Positions 1-9,696 are shown, numbered from the stretch's first letter. The stretch: DNA of 64,000 nt from Pseudomonas sp. DY-1 (GCF_003626975.1 NZ_CP032616.1:3596001-3660000), one strand, 5' to 3'. Translations and numbers: made by a program. Notes: generated from the letters alone by a model not told the origin.

Positions 1-672
<672 letters not shown>

Positions 673-683
673 TCCACAAACAA

Positions 684-711
684 AAACGCCGTGCCCAAAG
701 GCACGGCGTTT
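684..711. terminator. Bidirectional terminator between anmK and erpA
   Basis: A perfect 12-bp stem (684-695 with 700-711) closes a CAAA loop. It has A residues on the left flank and T residues on the right, so it can end both anmK (+) and the convergent erpA (-). Confidence 0.9.
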
Positions 712-729
712 GTTGTATTCGGACTCGAA

Positions 730-1080
730 TCAGATCGAGAAGGACGAACCGCAGCCGCAGGTGGTGGTGGCATTCGGGTTCTTGATCACGAAGCGCGAAC
801 CCTCGAGGCCTTCCTGATAGTCCACTTCGGCACCGGCCAGATACTGGAAGCTCATCGGGTCTACCACAAGGCTCACGCCATCGCGCTCGACAATGGTGTC
901 ATCGTCAGACACGTCTTCATCAAAGGTGAAACCGTACTGGAAGCCCGAGCAGCCGCCACCGGTGACGAACACACGGAGTTTCAGGCGCGGGTTGCCCTCT
1001 TCATCGACCAGGTTCTTCACCTTGCTGGCCGCGCTCTCGGTGAACATCAGGGCTGAAGGGGTGAAGGTTTCGACGCTCAT
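730..1080 (-). CDS. erpA: Iron-sulfur cluster insertion protein ErpA
   Basis: A-type carrier that delivers [4Fe-4S] clusters to apo-enzymes, notably of isoprenoid synthesis and respiration. The 116-residue product has the HesB-like fold with the three cluster ligands at Cys44 (GGGCSG), Cys108 and Cys110 (CGCG near the C-terminus). The start at 1080 was chosen over an in-frame ATG at 1110 because the family begins at MSVETFTP and 116 residues is the usual Pseudomonas length. The gene is monocistronic, convergent with anmK and sharing its terminator. A good sigma-70-like promoter lies 50 to 80 bp upstream. Confidence 0.95.
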   Translation of the reverse strand: MSVETFTPSALMFTESAASKVKNLVDEEGNPRLKLRVFVTGGGCSGFQYGFTFDEDVSDDDTIVERDGVSLVVDPMSFQYLAGAEVDYQEGLEGSRFVIKNPNATTTCGCGSSFSI

Positions 1081-1128
1081 GCTGCAACTCTCCCGGCTTG
1101 ACGCCGCCATACTGCGCTAAGGCGAGGC

Positions 1129-1158
1129 ATTATCCGCTTACCCTACAAAACTGGTCAA
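1129..1158 (-). promoter_or_regulatory. Predicted sigma-70 promoter of erpA
   Basis: On the minus strand TTGACC (1158-1153) and GATAAT (1134-1129) are separated by 18 bp, close to the consensus -35 and -10 boxes. The -10 box is 48 bp before the erpA ATG. No IscR-type operator could be assigned by eye. Confidence 0.5.
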
Positions 1159-1194
1159 CTATTAAGCGATTCGACCCACTCTATGGATCGGAGT

Positions 1195-1225
1195 GCGACG
1201 CCGACCGTGCAATTGCCGGCGTCGC
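1195..1225 (-). terminator. Hairpin after argC, weak terminator candidate
   Basis: A perfect 9-bp GC-rich stem (1195-1203 with 1217-1225) begins 6 bp past the argC stop. The minus-strand 3' flank has no T-run, so termination is uncertain. Confidence 0.35.
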
Positions 1226-1231
1226 GCCCCA

Positions 1232-2266
1232 TCAGGGCAGCAGAGCAGCGTGGGACAGGCCCAGGCGCTCCTCGAGGCCGAACATGATATTGAGGTTCTG
1301 TACCGCCTGGCCGGACGCCCCTTTGACCAGGTTGTCGATCACCGAGAGCACCACCACCAGGTCTCCGCCCTGAGGACGGTGAACCGCGATCCGGCAAACG
1401 TTGGCACCACGGACGCTGCGGGTTTCCGGATGGCTGCCCGCCGGCATCACATCGACGAAGGGTTCGCTGGCATAGCGCTTTTCGAACAGGGCCTGCAGGT
1501 CGACGCTCTTGTCCGCGACGTTTGCGTACAGGGTGGCGTGAATACCACGAATCATCGGCGTCAGGTGTGGAACGAAGGTCAGGCCGACCGGACCACCGGC
1601 AGCGCGACGCAGACCCTGGCTGATTTCCGGCAGGTGACGATGCCCTTTAACCGAGTAAGCCATCATGCTCTCGCCCGCCTCGCAGAAAAGCGAGCCCACC
1701 TTCGCGCCACGGCCAGCGCCGCTGACGCCGGACTTGCAGTCAGCGATCAGTTGCGTGGTGTCGGCAAGGCCAGCTTCCAACAGCGGAATGAAGCCAAGCT
1801 GAGTGGCGGTCGGATAGCAGCCAGGAACTGCGATCAGGCGCGCGCCCTTGATCGCTTCACGGTTCACTTCCGGCAGGCCGTAAACGGCTTCCGGCAGCAG
1901 GGTGGGCGCTCCGTGGGGCTGACCGTACCACTTGGCCCATTCTTCAGCATCCTGCAGTCGGAAGTCAGCGGAAAGGTCGATCACGCGGGTACCGGCGTCC
2001 AGCAGTTCGCCGGCCAGCGCGTGGGCAACGCCGTGCGGCGTAGCGAAGAAGACCACGTCGCAGCCGCCCAAGGTAGCCACATCGGGCACGCTGAACGAGA
2101 GGTTGTCGTAGTGGCCGCGCAGGTTCGGGTACATATCGGCGACCTTCACCCCAGCCTCGGATCGCGAGGTGATTACCGCGACCTCCGCTTGCGGATGCTG
2201 AGCCAGCAGACGCAGCAGTTCGACACCGGTATAGCCCGTGCCGCCGACGATTCCGACCTTGACCAT
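1232..2266 (-). CDS. argC: N-acetyl-gamma-glutamyl-phosphate reductase
   Basis: Third step of arginine biosynthesis: NADPH-dependent reduction of N-acetylglutamyl phosphate to the semialdehyde. The 344-residue product starts with a Rossmann motif [11 protein letters not shown] and carries the active-site cysteine in AVPGCYPT at about residue 150. The start at 2266 follows a strong ribosome-binding site (GAGGGG, 7 nt away); the upstream in-frame ATG at 2317 would add 17 residues absent from the family. It is divergent from hemJ across a 134-bp spacer. Confidence 0.96.
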   Translation of the reverse strand: MVKVGIVGGTGYTGVELLRLLAQHPQAEVAVITSRSEAGVKVADMYPNLRGHYDNLSFSVPDVATLGGCDVVFFATPHGVAHALAGELLDAGTRVIDLSADFRLQDAEEWAKWYGQPHGAPTLLPEAVYGLPEVNREAIKGARLIAVPGCYPTATQLGFIPLLEAGLADTTQLIADCKSGVSGAGRGAKVGSLFCEAGESMMAYSVKGHRHLPEISQGLRRAAGGPVGLTFVPHLTPMIRGIHATLYANVADKSVDLQALFEKRYASEPFVDVMPAGSHPETRSVRGANVCRIAVHRPQGGDLVVVLSVIDNLVKGASGQAVQNLNIMFGLEERLGLSHAALLP

Positions 2267-2400
2267 CACTTGCCCCTCAAAGAACCGATTGGAAAGCTGC
2301 CGATGATAAGGCCGCATCGGCCAGGGGCCAACCGCCGAGGTGACGTGCGGCCGCTCAAGCCTCTACTATCCGGGCAATCTGTCTGATGGAAACCGTCCCC

Positions 2401-2826
2401 ATGCTCTATCTGTGGCTCAAGGCCCTGCACATCATCGCCATCGTCTGCTGGTTCGCCGGCCTTTTCTACCTGCCACGCCTCTTCGTCTACCACGCCATGG
2501 CCGAGGACGAGCCCAGCCGCGAACGCTTCAAGATCATGGAGCGCAAGCTGTACCGCGGCATCATGGGCCCCTCGATGATCGCCACGCTGGTGTTCGGCAT
2601 CTGGATGCTCTATCTCAATCCGGCCTGGCTGAGCCAGGGCTGGCTGCACGCCAAGCTCACCCTGGTCATCCTGCTGATTGGCTATCACCACGCCTGCGGC
2701 TCCCTGCTCAAGCGCTTCGCGCGCGGAGAAAACCGCCGCGGCCATGTGTTCTTTCGCTGGTTCAACGAAGTCCCAGTGCTGTTCCTGATCGCCATCGTCA
2801 TCCTGGTGGTGGTCAAGCCCTTCTGA
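2401..2826 (+). CDS. hemJ: Protoporphyrinogen IX oxidase, HemJ type
   Basis: HemJ is the membrane-bound, oxygen-independent-quinone-linked enzyme that oxidises protoporphyrinogen IX in bacteria lacking HemG/HemY. The 141-residue product has four predicted membrane helices (about residues 3-23, 57-76, 86-102, 121-139). Family-conserved residues are visible: a histidine at position 10 (LKALHII), the LPRLFVYH segment and a KLTLVILL helix. The start at 2401 gives the normal length; an ATG at 2386 would add five residues and has a poorer upstream site. It is followed after 21 bp by the nitronate monooxygenase gene, probably in one transcript. Confidence 0.88.
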   Translation: MLYLWLKALHIIAIVCWFAGLFYLPRLFVYHAMAEDEPSRERFKIMERKLYRGIMGPSMIATLVFGIWMLYLNPAWLSQGWLHAKLTLVILLIGYHHACGSLLKRFARGENRRGHVFFRWFNEVPVLFLIAIVILVVVKPF

Positions 2827-2847
2827 CCCTGACAAGAGGAATGCCAG

Positions 2848-3810
2848 ATGCCCCTGCCCGCCCTGCTCGAACAACGCCTGCGCTTGCCGGTCGTAGCTGC
2901 GCCGATGTTTCTGGTTTCCAACCCCAAGCTGGTCCTGGCCTGCTGCAACAACGGCATCGTCGGCAGCTTTCCCGCGCTCAACCAGCGCGAGAGCAGCGGC
3001 TTCCGCGCCTGGCTCGATGAGATCGAAGCGTCGCTGGGGACGGATGCGGCCCCCTACGCGGTGAACCTGATCGTCCATCACAGCAACCCGCGTCTGCAGG
3101 CGGACCTCGCGATCTGCGTGGAAAAGCGCGTCCCGATCGTCATCACCAGCCTGGGAGCGGTGAAGGAAGTGGTAGACGCCGTGCATAGCTACGGCGGTCT
3201 GGTATTCCACGACGTGACCACCCGCCGCCACGCGGAGAAGGCCGCCGAGGCGGGCGTGGACGGTTTGATCGCGGTTGCCGCCGGCGCCGGTGGCCATGCC
3301 GGCACCTGGAGTCCCTTCGCCCTGGTCGCCGAGATTCGCCAGTTCTTCGACAAGACGCTGCTGCTCGCCGGTTGCCTCAACCACGGCCACGAAATCTTCG
3401 CGGCCCAGATGCTCGGCGCCGATCTGGCCTATCTCGGCACCCGTTTCATCGCCACCCAGCAAAGCGACGCCGAAACCCGCTACAAGCAGATGATCCTCGA
3501 CGCCCGGGCCGCCGACATCATTCATACGCCAGCCGTCTCCGGCGTGCCGGCCAGCTTCATGCGCCAGAGCCTGGAGGCAGCCGGCTACGACATGAAACGC
3601 CTCGCCGACAAGGGCAGTGTCGACTACGGCGAGAAGCTGAAACCGGTCAGCGATGAAGCCAAGGCCTGGAAGACCGTGTGGTCCGCCGGCCAAGGCGTCG
3701 GCAACATCCGCGACTTGCCGACCGTGGACGAACTCATCGCCCGACTCGACCAGGAATACCGCGCGGCCCGCGACAAGTCCGTGCAACTGGGCCAACGCTG
3801 GGCACGATGA
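2848..3810 (+). CDS. Nitronate monooxygenase (2-nitropropane dioxygenase family)
   Basis: FMN-dependent TIM-barrel enzyme of 320 residues. Family hallmarks: APMFLVS near the N-terminus, the IAVAAGAGGHAGTW phosphate-binding and catalytic segment (residues about 140-155, with the class-conserved histidine in GGHAG) and the GADLAYLGTRF motif near residue 195. Enzymes of this family detoxify propionate-3-nitronate or nitroalkanes; the actual substrate here is unknown. A clear AGAGGA site precedes the ATG. Its stop overlaps the next gene's start (ATGA), indicating translational coupling to the PLP-dependent protein. Confidence 0.85.
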   Translation: MPLPALLEQRLRLPVVAAPMFLVSNPKLVLACCNNGIVGSFPALNQRESSGFRAWLDEIEASLGTDAAPYAVNLIVHHSNPRLQADLAICVEKRVPIVITSLGAVKEVVDAVHSYGGLVFHDVTTRRHAEKAAEAGVDGLIAVAAGAGGHAGTWSPFALVAEIRQFFDKTLLLAGCLNHGHEIFAAQMLGADLAYLGTRFIATQQSDAETRYKQMILDARAADIIHTPAVSGVPASFMRQSLEAAGYDMKRLADKGSVDYGEKLKPVSDEAKAWKTVWSAGQGVGNIRDLPTVDELIARLDQEYRAARDKSVQLGQRWAR

Positions 3811-5066
3811 GGCGACGCACTCTGCTCGGTATTGGCGCGCTTGGTGCGCTTGGCATCTGGGCGGCGCGCCCGACTGATCATGGCCGCCCCCACGACGCCT
3901 ACTTTGCACGCCTTAACCAACTGTTTCGCGAAGACGGTGGCGGCGTCCCGCAAATGGTCATCGACCTTGATCGCCTGGATGCCAACGCCGATTTGCTCGC
4001 CGCCAGGCTGGGTTCGCGCCAATTGCGCCTGGTGGCAAAGTCTTTGGCGTCCGGCGGACTGCTCGATTACCTGGCACGCCGCCTGAACTGCACGCGCTTC
4101 ATGGTTTTCCACCAGCCGCAGCTGAACCAGTTGGCTCGCCTCTTCCCCTCCGCCGACCTGCTGCTGGGCAAACCCTTACCCACCGCCGCAGCCCTGGCCT
4201 TCTACCAGCAGTTGCCCCGTCACCTCGGTTTCGACCCGAGCAATCAGGTCACCTGGCTCGTGGACAGCGCCCAGCGCTTGCAGGAATACACCGAGTTGAG
4301 CCGTGCGCTTGGCCAATCGCTGCAGGTTGCGCTGGAGATCGACATCGGTCTCGCGCGCGGTGGGCTCTCTTCACCCGACGCACTGGCCAACGTCCTTTCG
4401 CAAATGACGGCGTCTGCGTCTCCATTGAAACTGCGCGGGCTTATGGGATATGACGCTCAGGTCGCCCACGCGCCATTCTGGATCGGCAAGGAACGGGCCC
4501 TGAGAGAAAGTAATGCGCGCTACCAGGCATTCATCCAGGTGGCCCGCACATTCCCGATCTGGCCACAGGACCCCCTGCTGAATGGCGGCGGTAGCCAGAC
4601 CTACCCACTACACGTCGCTGGCAACGGCCCCCTGAGCGAGGTCGCTGTGGGTTCCGCCCTGCTCAAGCCCGCCGCCTTTGACAGCGAATTACTCCGGGAA
4701 CACCAGGCGGCCCTATGGATAGCCAGCCCTGTGCTAAAGGTGCTCGATGGCACCCTGCCCTATCTGGACAACGTTCAGGGCCTGCTGCAGGGCTGGAACC
4801 CTAATCGCCAGCGCGCTCATTACCTCTACGGCGGCAACTGGCAGGCAGAGCCGGTCTCCCCCGCAGGGTTGGGCTACGACAGCCTCTATGGCCGCAGCGC
4901 CAACCAGGAACGCCTGATTGGGTCCCGGAGCACGGGGCTTGCCGTGGACGACTGGGTATTTCTGCGCCCCACCCAATCCGAAGGAACCCTTGGCGAGTTC
5001 GCTGACTTGCGCCTGCTGCGCCGTGGCAACCTGGTCGGCCGCTGGAACCCGCTGAGCCTGGCCTGA
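3807..5066 (+). CDS. DSD1-like PLP-dependent protein with twin-arginine-like leader
   Basis: A 419-residue fold-type III PLP protein (alanine racemase N-terminal domain, D-serine dehydratase/D-threonine aldolase C-terminal domain). The Schiff-base lysine is probably in LRLVAKSLAS near residue 75. The leader starts MRRRTLLGIGALGALGIWAA, which resembles a Tat signal (RRxxL then a hydrophobic core without a clear AxA site), so the folded holo-enzyme may be exported or anchored. Where D-threonine aldolases and D-serine dehydratases have a metal-binding His/Cys pair, this protein reads FLRPTQSEG, with neither residue. Reaction and substrate are therefore unknown. Start 3807 overlaps the previous stop by 4 nt; an upstream open frame to 3678 is only a shadow of the neighbour. 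Confidence 0.75.
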   Translation: MRRRTLLGIGALGALGIWAARPTDHGRPHDAYFARLNQLFREDGGGVPQMVIDLDRLDANADLLAARLGSRQLRLVAKSLASGGLLDYLARRLNCTRFMVFHQPQLNQLARLFPSADLLLGKPLPTAAALAFYQQLPRHLGFDPSNQVTWLVDSAQRLQEYTELSRALGQSLQVALEIDIGLARGGLSSPDALANVLSQMTASASPLKLRGLMGYDAQVAHAPFWIGKERALRESNARYQAFIQVARTFPIWPQDPLLNGGGSQTYPLHVAGNGPLSEVAVGSALLKPAAFDSELLREHQAALWIASPVLKVLDGTLPYLDNVQGLLQGWNPNRQRAHYLYGGNWQAEPVSPAGLGYDSLYGRSANQERLIGSRSTGLAVDDWVFLRPTQSEGTLGEFADLRLLRRGNLVGRWNPLSLA

Positions 5067-5160
5067 GCCCCACTTTTTGTGCGCCAGGCCGCTTGTGCCG
5101 TGGGCCAGCGCGCAATTACGCTGTGCCATCATTCTTTCTGTCGCTGACAAGGATGCCCGC

Positions 5161-6204
5161 ATGACCGAAGCCCGCTTCAAAATCGTCTTCGACGGTGAGC
5201 CCATGCCCGGTGTGGCGCTGGAGACCGTCAAGGAAAACCTCGCCCGTCTGTTCAAGAGCGATGCCAGCAAGATCGACAGCCTGTTCGGCGGCCGCAGCGT
5301 CGCGCTCAAGCGCGATCTGGTGGAAGCCGAGGCGGATAAGTACCTCACCGCATTGCAGCGAGCCGGCGCGATGGTGCGCAAGGAGCAAGACATTGCAGCC
5401 GGCCTGAGCCTGGTGGCCACGGAAGATCACCCTGCCCCGGTCACCGCAGCCGCTGCTGCAGAAACCAGCACTGACACTGACACCATGAACTGTCCCAAGT
5501 GCGGCCACGAGCAGGCCAAGGCAGCCGAGTGTCAGGTCTGTGGGATCATCATCGACAAGTACCTGGCGCGCCAGGCGCAACTGACAGAAGAGGCGCCGCA
5601 GGTAAAGCCATCCGTCATCAGTAGCGAAACGACCTCCCCCTACGCGCCACCCAGAGCACAGGTCGGCGAGCAACTGCCAGAGTTCGGGGAACTGAAGGTC
5701 CTCGGCACCAGCGGCCGGATCGGCCGGGTGCGCTATCTGGGCTGGAGCATGGCGCTGATGCTGGCGTTCCTGCCGATTGGAGGGGTGATCCTCGGCAGCT
5801 TTGCACTCTCCGACGCACTGGCGGCGCTACTGACCCTAGTGGCCTGCCTTGCTCTGGTGGTGGTCAGCGTGTGCATCGGTGTGCAGCGCCTCCACGATAT
5901 CGGCTGGTCCGGCTGGCTCTGGCTGCTGAACTTCGTCCCGATCATAGGCAGTGTGTTCGCCCTGATCATGCTGTTCATGCCAGGTACAGACGGCCCCAAC
6001 CGCTATGGCCCACCGCCGCCGCCCAACAGCCGAGGGGTAAAAGTGCTGGCATGGCTGATTATTTTGGTACCGGTTATCGGTATAGTCGCCGCCATTTCGT
6101 TACCGGCTTACCAGGACTATCTGATGCGCACCCAGATGGGCGACGCCGCAAGCTTCGAGCAGCCGGGCGATGCGCCCGCCCTCGAAGGCGAGTCCGCAGA
6201 GTAA
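5161..6204 (+). CDS. DUF805 membrane protein with N-terminal domain, zinc ribbon and pilin-like tail
   Basis: A 347-residue composite. Residues 1-80 form a soluble domain beginning ARFKIVFDGE. Around 113-135 is a zinc ribbon (CPKCGHEQ then CQVCG). Residues about 190-290 are a DUF805 domain with several membrane helices and the family segment VQRLHDIGWSGWLWL. The last 45 residues contain a hydrophobic helix followed by SLPAYQDYLMR, which closely resembles the N-terminal helix of type IV pilins after the prepilin cleavage site. Function is unknown. Start 5161 has an AAGG site 6 nt upstream and matches the beginning of the conserved domain. Confidence 0.7.
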   Translation: MTEARFKIVFDGEPMPGVALETVKENLARLFKSDASKIDSLFGGRSVALKRDLVEAEADKYLTALQRAGAMVRKEQDIAAGLSLVATEDHPAPVTAAAAAETSTDTDTMNCPKCGHEQAKAAECQVCGIIIDKYLARQAQLTEEAPQVKPSVISSETTSPYAPPRAQVGEQLPEFGELKVLGTSGRIGRVRYLGWSMALMLAFLPIGGVILGSFALSDALAALLTLVACLALVVVSVCIGVQRLHDIGWSGWLWLLNFVPIIGSVFALIMLFMPGTDGPNRYGPPPPPNSRGVKVLAWLIILVPVIGIVAAISLPAYQDYLMRTQMGDAASFEQPGDAPALEGESAE

Positions 6205-6215
6205 GCAACCTCCCG

Positions 6216-6240
6216 GGGCCGGCGTTGTCCAACCCGGCCC
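6216..6240 (+). terminator. Hairpin between the DUF805 and SDR genes
   Basis: A 7-bp stem GGGCCGG (6216-6222) pairs with CCGGCCC (6234-6240). There is no T-run, so it may be a weak terminator or an RNA-stability hairpin. Confidence 0.3.
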
Positions 6241-6258
6241 TGTTATGGAGAACCCCAG

Positions 6259-7047
6259 ATGCCTCGTTATGCCCTGATCACCGGCGCCTCCAGCGGTATT
6301 GGCCTGGCTCTGGCCGAGGCACTGGCGCGACGGGGCCGTCGCCTTTTGCTGGTCTCCCGGAATCGGGACGCGCTCGAAAGCATCGCCTGCGAACTGACCC
6401 AGCGCTTCGGTGTGGAAGTGCTGTTCCGCTACTGCGACCTCGCCGAACCCCTTCACGTATCCGGCCTGCTGATGGACCTGGAGCAGGGCGAACGGGAAAT
6501 CGACCTGCTGGTGAACAATGCCGGCATAGGTTCTTCCGGGACATTCGTCGACCAGGACTGGGGCCGTGAGCAGGAACTGATCGAACTGAACATCCTCGCG
6601 CTCGCGCGGCTCTGCCACGGCATCGGCGGTCTGATGGCGCGGCAGGGCGGCGGACAGATCCTCAATGTTGCCTCAGTAGCGGGCTTCCAGCCCGGCCCCT
6701 GGATGAGCAACTACTACGCCAGCAAGGCCTACGTGCTGAGCTTCTCAGAAGGTCTGCGTGAGGAATTGCGACCGCGCGGCGTGAAAGTCTCGGTTCTGTG
6801 CCCCGGCCCCACCCGCACTGCCTTCTTCCGCGGCGCCCACTTGGAAGTCGGGAAGCTTGAGGGCAGCAAGCTGATGATGAGCCCAGAAGAACTGGCACTG
6901 TTCGCTGTACGTGCACTGGAAAAGAACCGCGCGATCATCATTCCTGGCTGGCGAAACCGGCTTGCAGCGCAGCTCCCGCGATTGGCACCACGCTGGCTGG
7001 TACGCCGCCTACTGGGCCGGATCATTCGCCGCTTCGCCCAGCCCTGA
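6259..7047 (+). CDS. Short-chain dehydrogenase/reductase
   Basis: A 262-residue classical-type SDR. The cofactor motif TGASSGIG is at residues 8-15, NNAG near residue 87, and the catalytic Tyr152-x3-Lys156 is in YYASK, with the preceding serine in NVASVAG. The Arg/Ser residues after the second strand (SRNRD) favour NADP(H). The C-terminal about 60 residues are basic and contain a hydrophobic stretch (RAIIIPGWRNRL), a pattern seen in membrane-associated DltE/YqjQ-like SDRs. Substrate unknown. Good GGAG site. It converges on the ATPase gene with only 6 bp between the stops and no terminator. Confidence 0.85.
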   Translation: MPRYALITGASSGIGLALAEALARRGRRLLLVSRNRDALESIACELTQRFGVEVLFRYCDLAEPLHVSGLLMDLEQGEREIDLLVNNAGIGSSGTFVDQDWGREQELIELNILALARLCHGIGGLMARQGGGQILNVASVAGFQPGPWMSNYYASKAYVLSFSEGLREELRPRGVKVSVLCPGPTRTAFFRGAHLEVGKLEGSKLMMSPEELALFAVRALEKNRAIIIPGWRNRLAAQLPRLAPRWLVRRLLGRIIRRFAQP

Positions 7048-7053
7048 ACAGGC

Positions 7054-8535
7054 TCAATCAGCCTTTACGCAACGCCCATCCGCCCACGCGCGCAAGTTTG
7101 CCAACTGCTCGGCCATCAGCACCGAAAGCGGCGCCGTCCCCTTGAGTTCACATAGCAGCAGGGTCTGGTCGGCCGGGCATTGCTGGGCCTGCGACGCATA
7201 GAGCATCCCCACCACCGCCTGCTCGATCTCGGCGCCCGAGAAACCATCGCTGGCGGCGACCAGCTGATGCAGGTCGAACTGCGCCGGGTCCAGTTCGCGG
7301 CGAACGAGGTGAATGCGGAATATCTCGGAACGAACCTCGGGCTGCGGCAGGTCGACGAAAAACAGCTCGTCGAAACGTCCCTTGCGCAGCAACTCCGGTG
7401 GCAGGCGATCAATCGCGTTGGCGGTTGCGACCATGAACACCGGCGCCTTGCGCTCGGCCATCCAGGTCAGCAGGGTCCCCAACACGCGCTGGCTCACGCC
7501 ACCGTCATGGTCACCGCTGGCCAGCCCCTTCTCTACCTCATCCATCCACAACACGCAGGGCGCCATCTGCTCGGCGAGCTTCAAGGCCTCGCGCAGGTTG
7601 CGTTCGGTCTCGCCGAAGAACTTGTTGTACAGGCAGGCAAAGTCCAGGCGTAGCAGTGGCAAGCCCCAGAGGCCGGCAACGGCCTTGGCCGCCAGGCTCT
7701 TGCCGCCGCCTTGTACGCCGACCAACAGGACACCCTTCGGCCGGTCCACCGCCTTTTCGTCCAGCACCGCAGCCTGGCGCTCGGCCAACCAACGCTTGAG
7801 GTTGGCCAATCCGCCCACTTCGGCGAACCGGGCGGTCTCGTATTCGAAGCTGAGTACGCCTTCCAGATCCAGCAACTGGAACTTGGCCTTATTCAGCTCC
7901 GGCAAGTCTTCCTGGGTGATGGCACCGTCGTCACAGATCACGTTGCGCGCCAACGCGCGCGCTTCTCCGTGGCTCATGCCGCGCAGGTTCTTCACCACCT
8001 GCTGCAGGGTGCGGTTGTCCGTCCGGACCCGCGCGCCCCGATTGCGCTCGCTCCAGCGCGACGCCTCTTCCCGAACGATGCTCAGCAGCTCGTCTTCATT
8101 GGGCAGCGCCAGATCGAAACGGGCGGCATAGCGTTGCACCTCCGGCGGCAACTTCAGCGCGTGGGAAACCAGCACCAGCGTCGGCTTGTGATTACCCTCC
8201 GCCATGGCCACCTCCTTGAGCAGGCGCACCACCTTGGGGTTGTCACTGAGGAACGGGTGCAGGTCGCACATCACATAGAGGTTCGGTTGCGGATCGGCCT
8301 TGATCAGCTTGAGCGCCGTTTCCGGCTCGCGGCTATCACCCTCGCCCAGGACTTCGCCTCCAAAACCCAGGCGCTGCAGCCCTTCGCTGATGGCCCAGGT
8401 GAAGAGTCCGAGTCCACGTTTGACCGCAAGGCTGGTGAGCGTTTCCAGCACCCGGCGCTCGTCCCATGACTCGATCAGGATCAGCTTCACGCGTGAGTCC
8501 AGTACCAGGCCGAGGTCGTGGATATCGTTCTTCAC
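7054..8535 (-). CDS. Ycf46-type AAA+ ATPase
   Basis: A 493-residue protein. Residues 1-225 are a degenerate ATPase-like N-terminal domain; the C-terminal half is an intact AAA+ module with Walker A GVQGGGKS (273-280), Walker B CVLWMDEVEKG and an arginine-finger region PPELLRKGRFDELF. This architecture matches the Ycf46/YjoB-type family, of ill-defined chaperone- or stress-linked function. It starts with GTG at 8535 behind a strong AAGGAG site (5-nt spacer). It is divergent from the HIT gene across 90 bp and convergent with the SDR gene. Confidence 0.85.
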   Translation of the reverse strand: MKNDIHDLGLVLDSRVKLILIESWDERRVLETLTSLAVKRGLGLFTWAISEGLQRLGFGGEVLGEGDSREPETALKLIKADPQPNLYVMCDLHPFLSDNPKVVRLLKEVAMAEGNHKPTLVLVSHALKLPPEVQRYAARFDLALPNEDELLSIVREEASRWSERNRGARVRTDNRTLQQVVKNLRGMSHGEARALARNVICDDGAITQEDLPELNKAKFQLLDLEGVLSFEYETARFAEVGGLANLKRWLAERQAAVLDEKAVDRPKGVLLVGVQGGGKSLAAKAVAGLWGLPLLRLDFACLYNKFFGETERNLREALKLAEQMAPCVLWMDEVEKGLASGDHDGGVSQRVLGTLLTWMAERKAPVFMVATANAIDRLPPELLRKGRFDELFFVDLPQPEVRSEIFRIHLVRRELDPAQFDLHQLVAASDGFSGAEIEQAVVGMLYASQAQQCPADQTLLLCELKGTAPLSVLMAEQLANLRAWADGRCVKAD

Positions 8536-8625
8536 AGGGGCTCCTTGTGGGCATCGGCCAGCGCTGGCCGGGGCAATCGCTCACCGTTAAACTCGGGACC
8601 TCTTATAACAGGCCGGAGAATTCCC

Positions 8626-8964
8626 GTGGACTGTCTGTTCTGCAAAATCGCCGCCGGAGAAATTCCCGCGCGCAAGCTCTATGAAGATGACCAGGTCGTC
8701 GCCTTTCACGACATTGCGCCGCAGGCCCCCGTGCACTTCCTGGTGATCCCGAAGAAGCACATCCGCACCCTCACCGAACTCACTGAAGGTGACAAGGCAC
8801 TGGTCGGCCACATTGCCTATACCGCCCAGCGCCTCGCTGCCGAACAAGGCTGCGATGAGGGCTTCCGCCTGGTGATGAACTGCAATGAGCAAGGCGGCCA
8901 GACCGTCTACCACATCCACATGCATGTCCTCGGCCAGCGCCAGATGCACTGGCCGCCGGGCTGA
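8626..8964 (+). CDS. HIT family nucleotide-binding protein (HinT-like)
   Basis: A 112-residue purine nucleoside phosphoramidase-like protein. It has the N-terminal CLFCKIAAG motif with a Cys-x2-Cys pair, and the histidine triad His96-x-His98-x-His100 in YHIHMHVLG. The start is a GTG at 8626 following a GGAGAA site; the longer frame from 8518 is non-coding upstream sequence. Cellular substrates of bacterial HinT proteins are poorly defined. It lies upstream of coq7 with 84 bp between them, so separate transcription is likely. Confidence 0.9.
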   Translation: MDCLFCKIAAGEIPARKLYEDDQVVAFHDIAPQAPVHFLVIPKKHIRTLTELTEGDKALVGHIAYTAQRLAAEQGCDEGFRLVMNCNEQGGQTVYHIHMHVLGQRQMHWPPG

Positions 8965-9048
8965 CCCATCGGCCGGGGCCTGATACCGGTCAAGCCTCGG
9001 TCATCCCCTTGCGGTAGAATGCCCACCGATATTCCACGGAGGTGCCGC

Positions 9049-9696
9049 ATGGCCAGCGAACGTTCCTATTCCCCCGCCGACCGTCTGCTGCTGCAGGCCG
9101 ATGCCGCGCTGCGCACGCTGCTGCCGTTTACCGGCCAGCCATTCCGACCCTCCCCTGCCGAAGGCCAGGCCGATGCCGAACTCAAACCTGAGGACGCTCG
9201 CCATATCGCCGGACTGATGCGCATCAACCACACCGGCGAGGTCTGCGCGCAAGCGCTCTATCAGGGCCAGGCGCTGACCGCCAAGCTGCCGGAAGTGCGC
9301 GAAGCCATGGAACATGCGGCCGAGGAAGAGATCGACCACCTGGCCTGGTGCGAACAGCGCATCCGCGAGCTCGGCAGCCGCCCTAGCGTCCTCAACCCGA
9401 TCTTCTATGGACTGTCCTTCGGCGTCGGCGCCGTGGCCGGCCTGATCAGCGACCGGGTCAGCCTGGGTTTCGTCGCAGCGACTGAAGACCAGGTATGCAA
9501 GCACCTCGACGAACACCTGGCGCAGTTGCCTGCCGATGATGCCAAGTCGCGAGCCATCCTCGAGCAGATGCGTACCGACGAAGAGCAACACGCCACCAGC
9601 GCCCTGGAAGCTGGCGGCCTGCGCTTCCCCGCCCCAGTGAAGTTCGGCATGACGCTGCTGTCGAAGGTCATGACCAAGAGCACCTACCGGGTCTGA
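9049..9696 (+). CDS. coq7: 2-nonaprenyl-3-methyl-6-methoxy-1,4-benzoquinol hydroxylase
   Basis: Di-iron monooxygenase for the penultimate hydroxylation in ubiquinone synthesis. The 215-residue product has the ferritin-like carboxylate ligands in [19 protein letters not shown] and DEEQHATSA, arranged as the two repeated ExxH halves, plus the hydrophobic membrane-contact helix [12 protein letters not shown] near residues 123-134. The start at 9049 matches the family length; an ATG at 9019 would add ten residues. Transcription ends at the hairpin right after the stop. Confidence 0.95.
   Translation: MASERSYSPADRLLLQADAALRTLLPFTGQPFRPSPAEGQADAELKPEDARHIAGLMRINHTGEVCAQALYQGQALTAKLPEVREAMEHAAEEEIDHLAWCEQRIRELGSRPSVLNPIFYGLSFGVGAVAGLISDRVSLGFVAATEDQVCKHLDEHLAQLPADDAKSRAILEQMRTDEEQHATSALEAGGLRFPAPVKFGMTLLSKVMTKSTYRV

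Noticed and set aside
2266..3909. 547-codon open frame on the minus strand
   Set aside because: Antisense shadow of hemJ and the nitronate monooxygenase; composition lacks family similarity and both plus-strand proteins are clearly recognisable.
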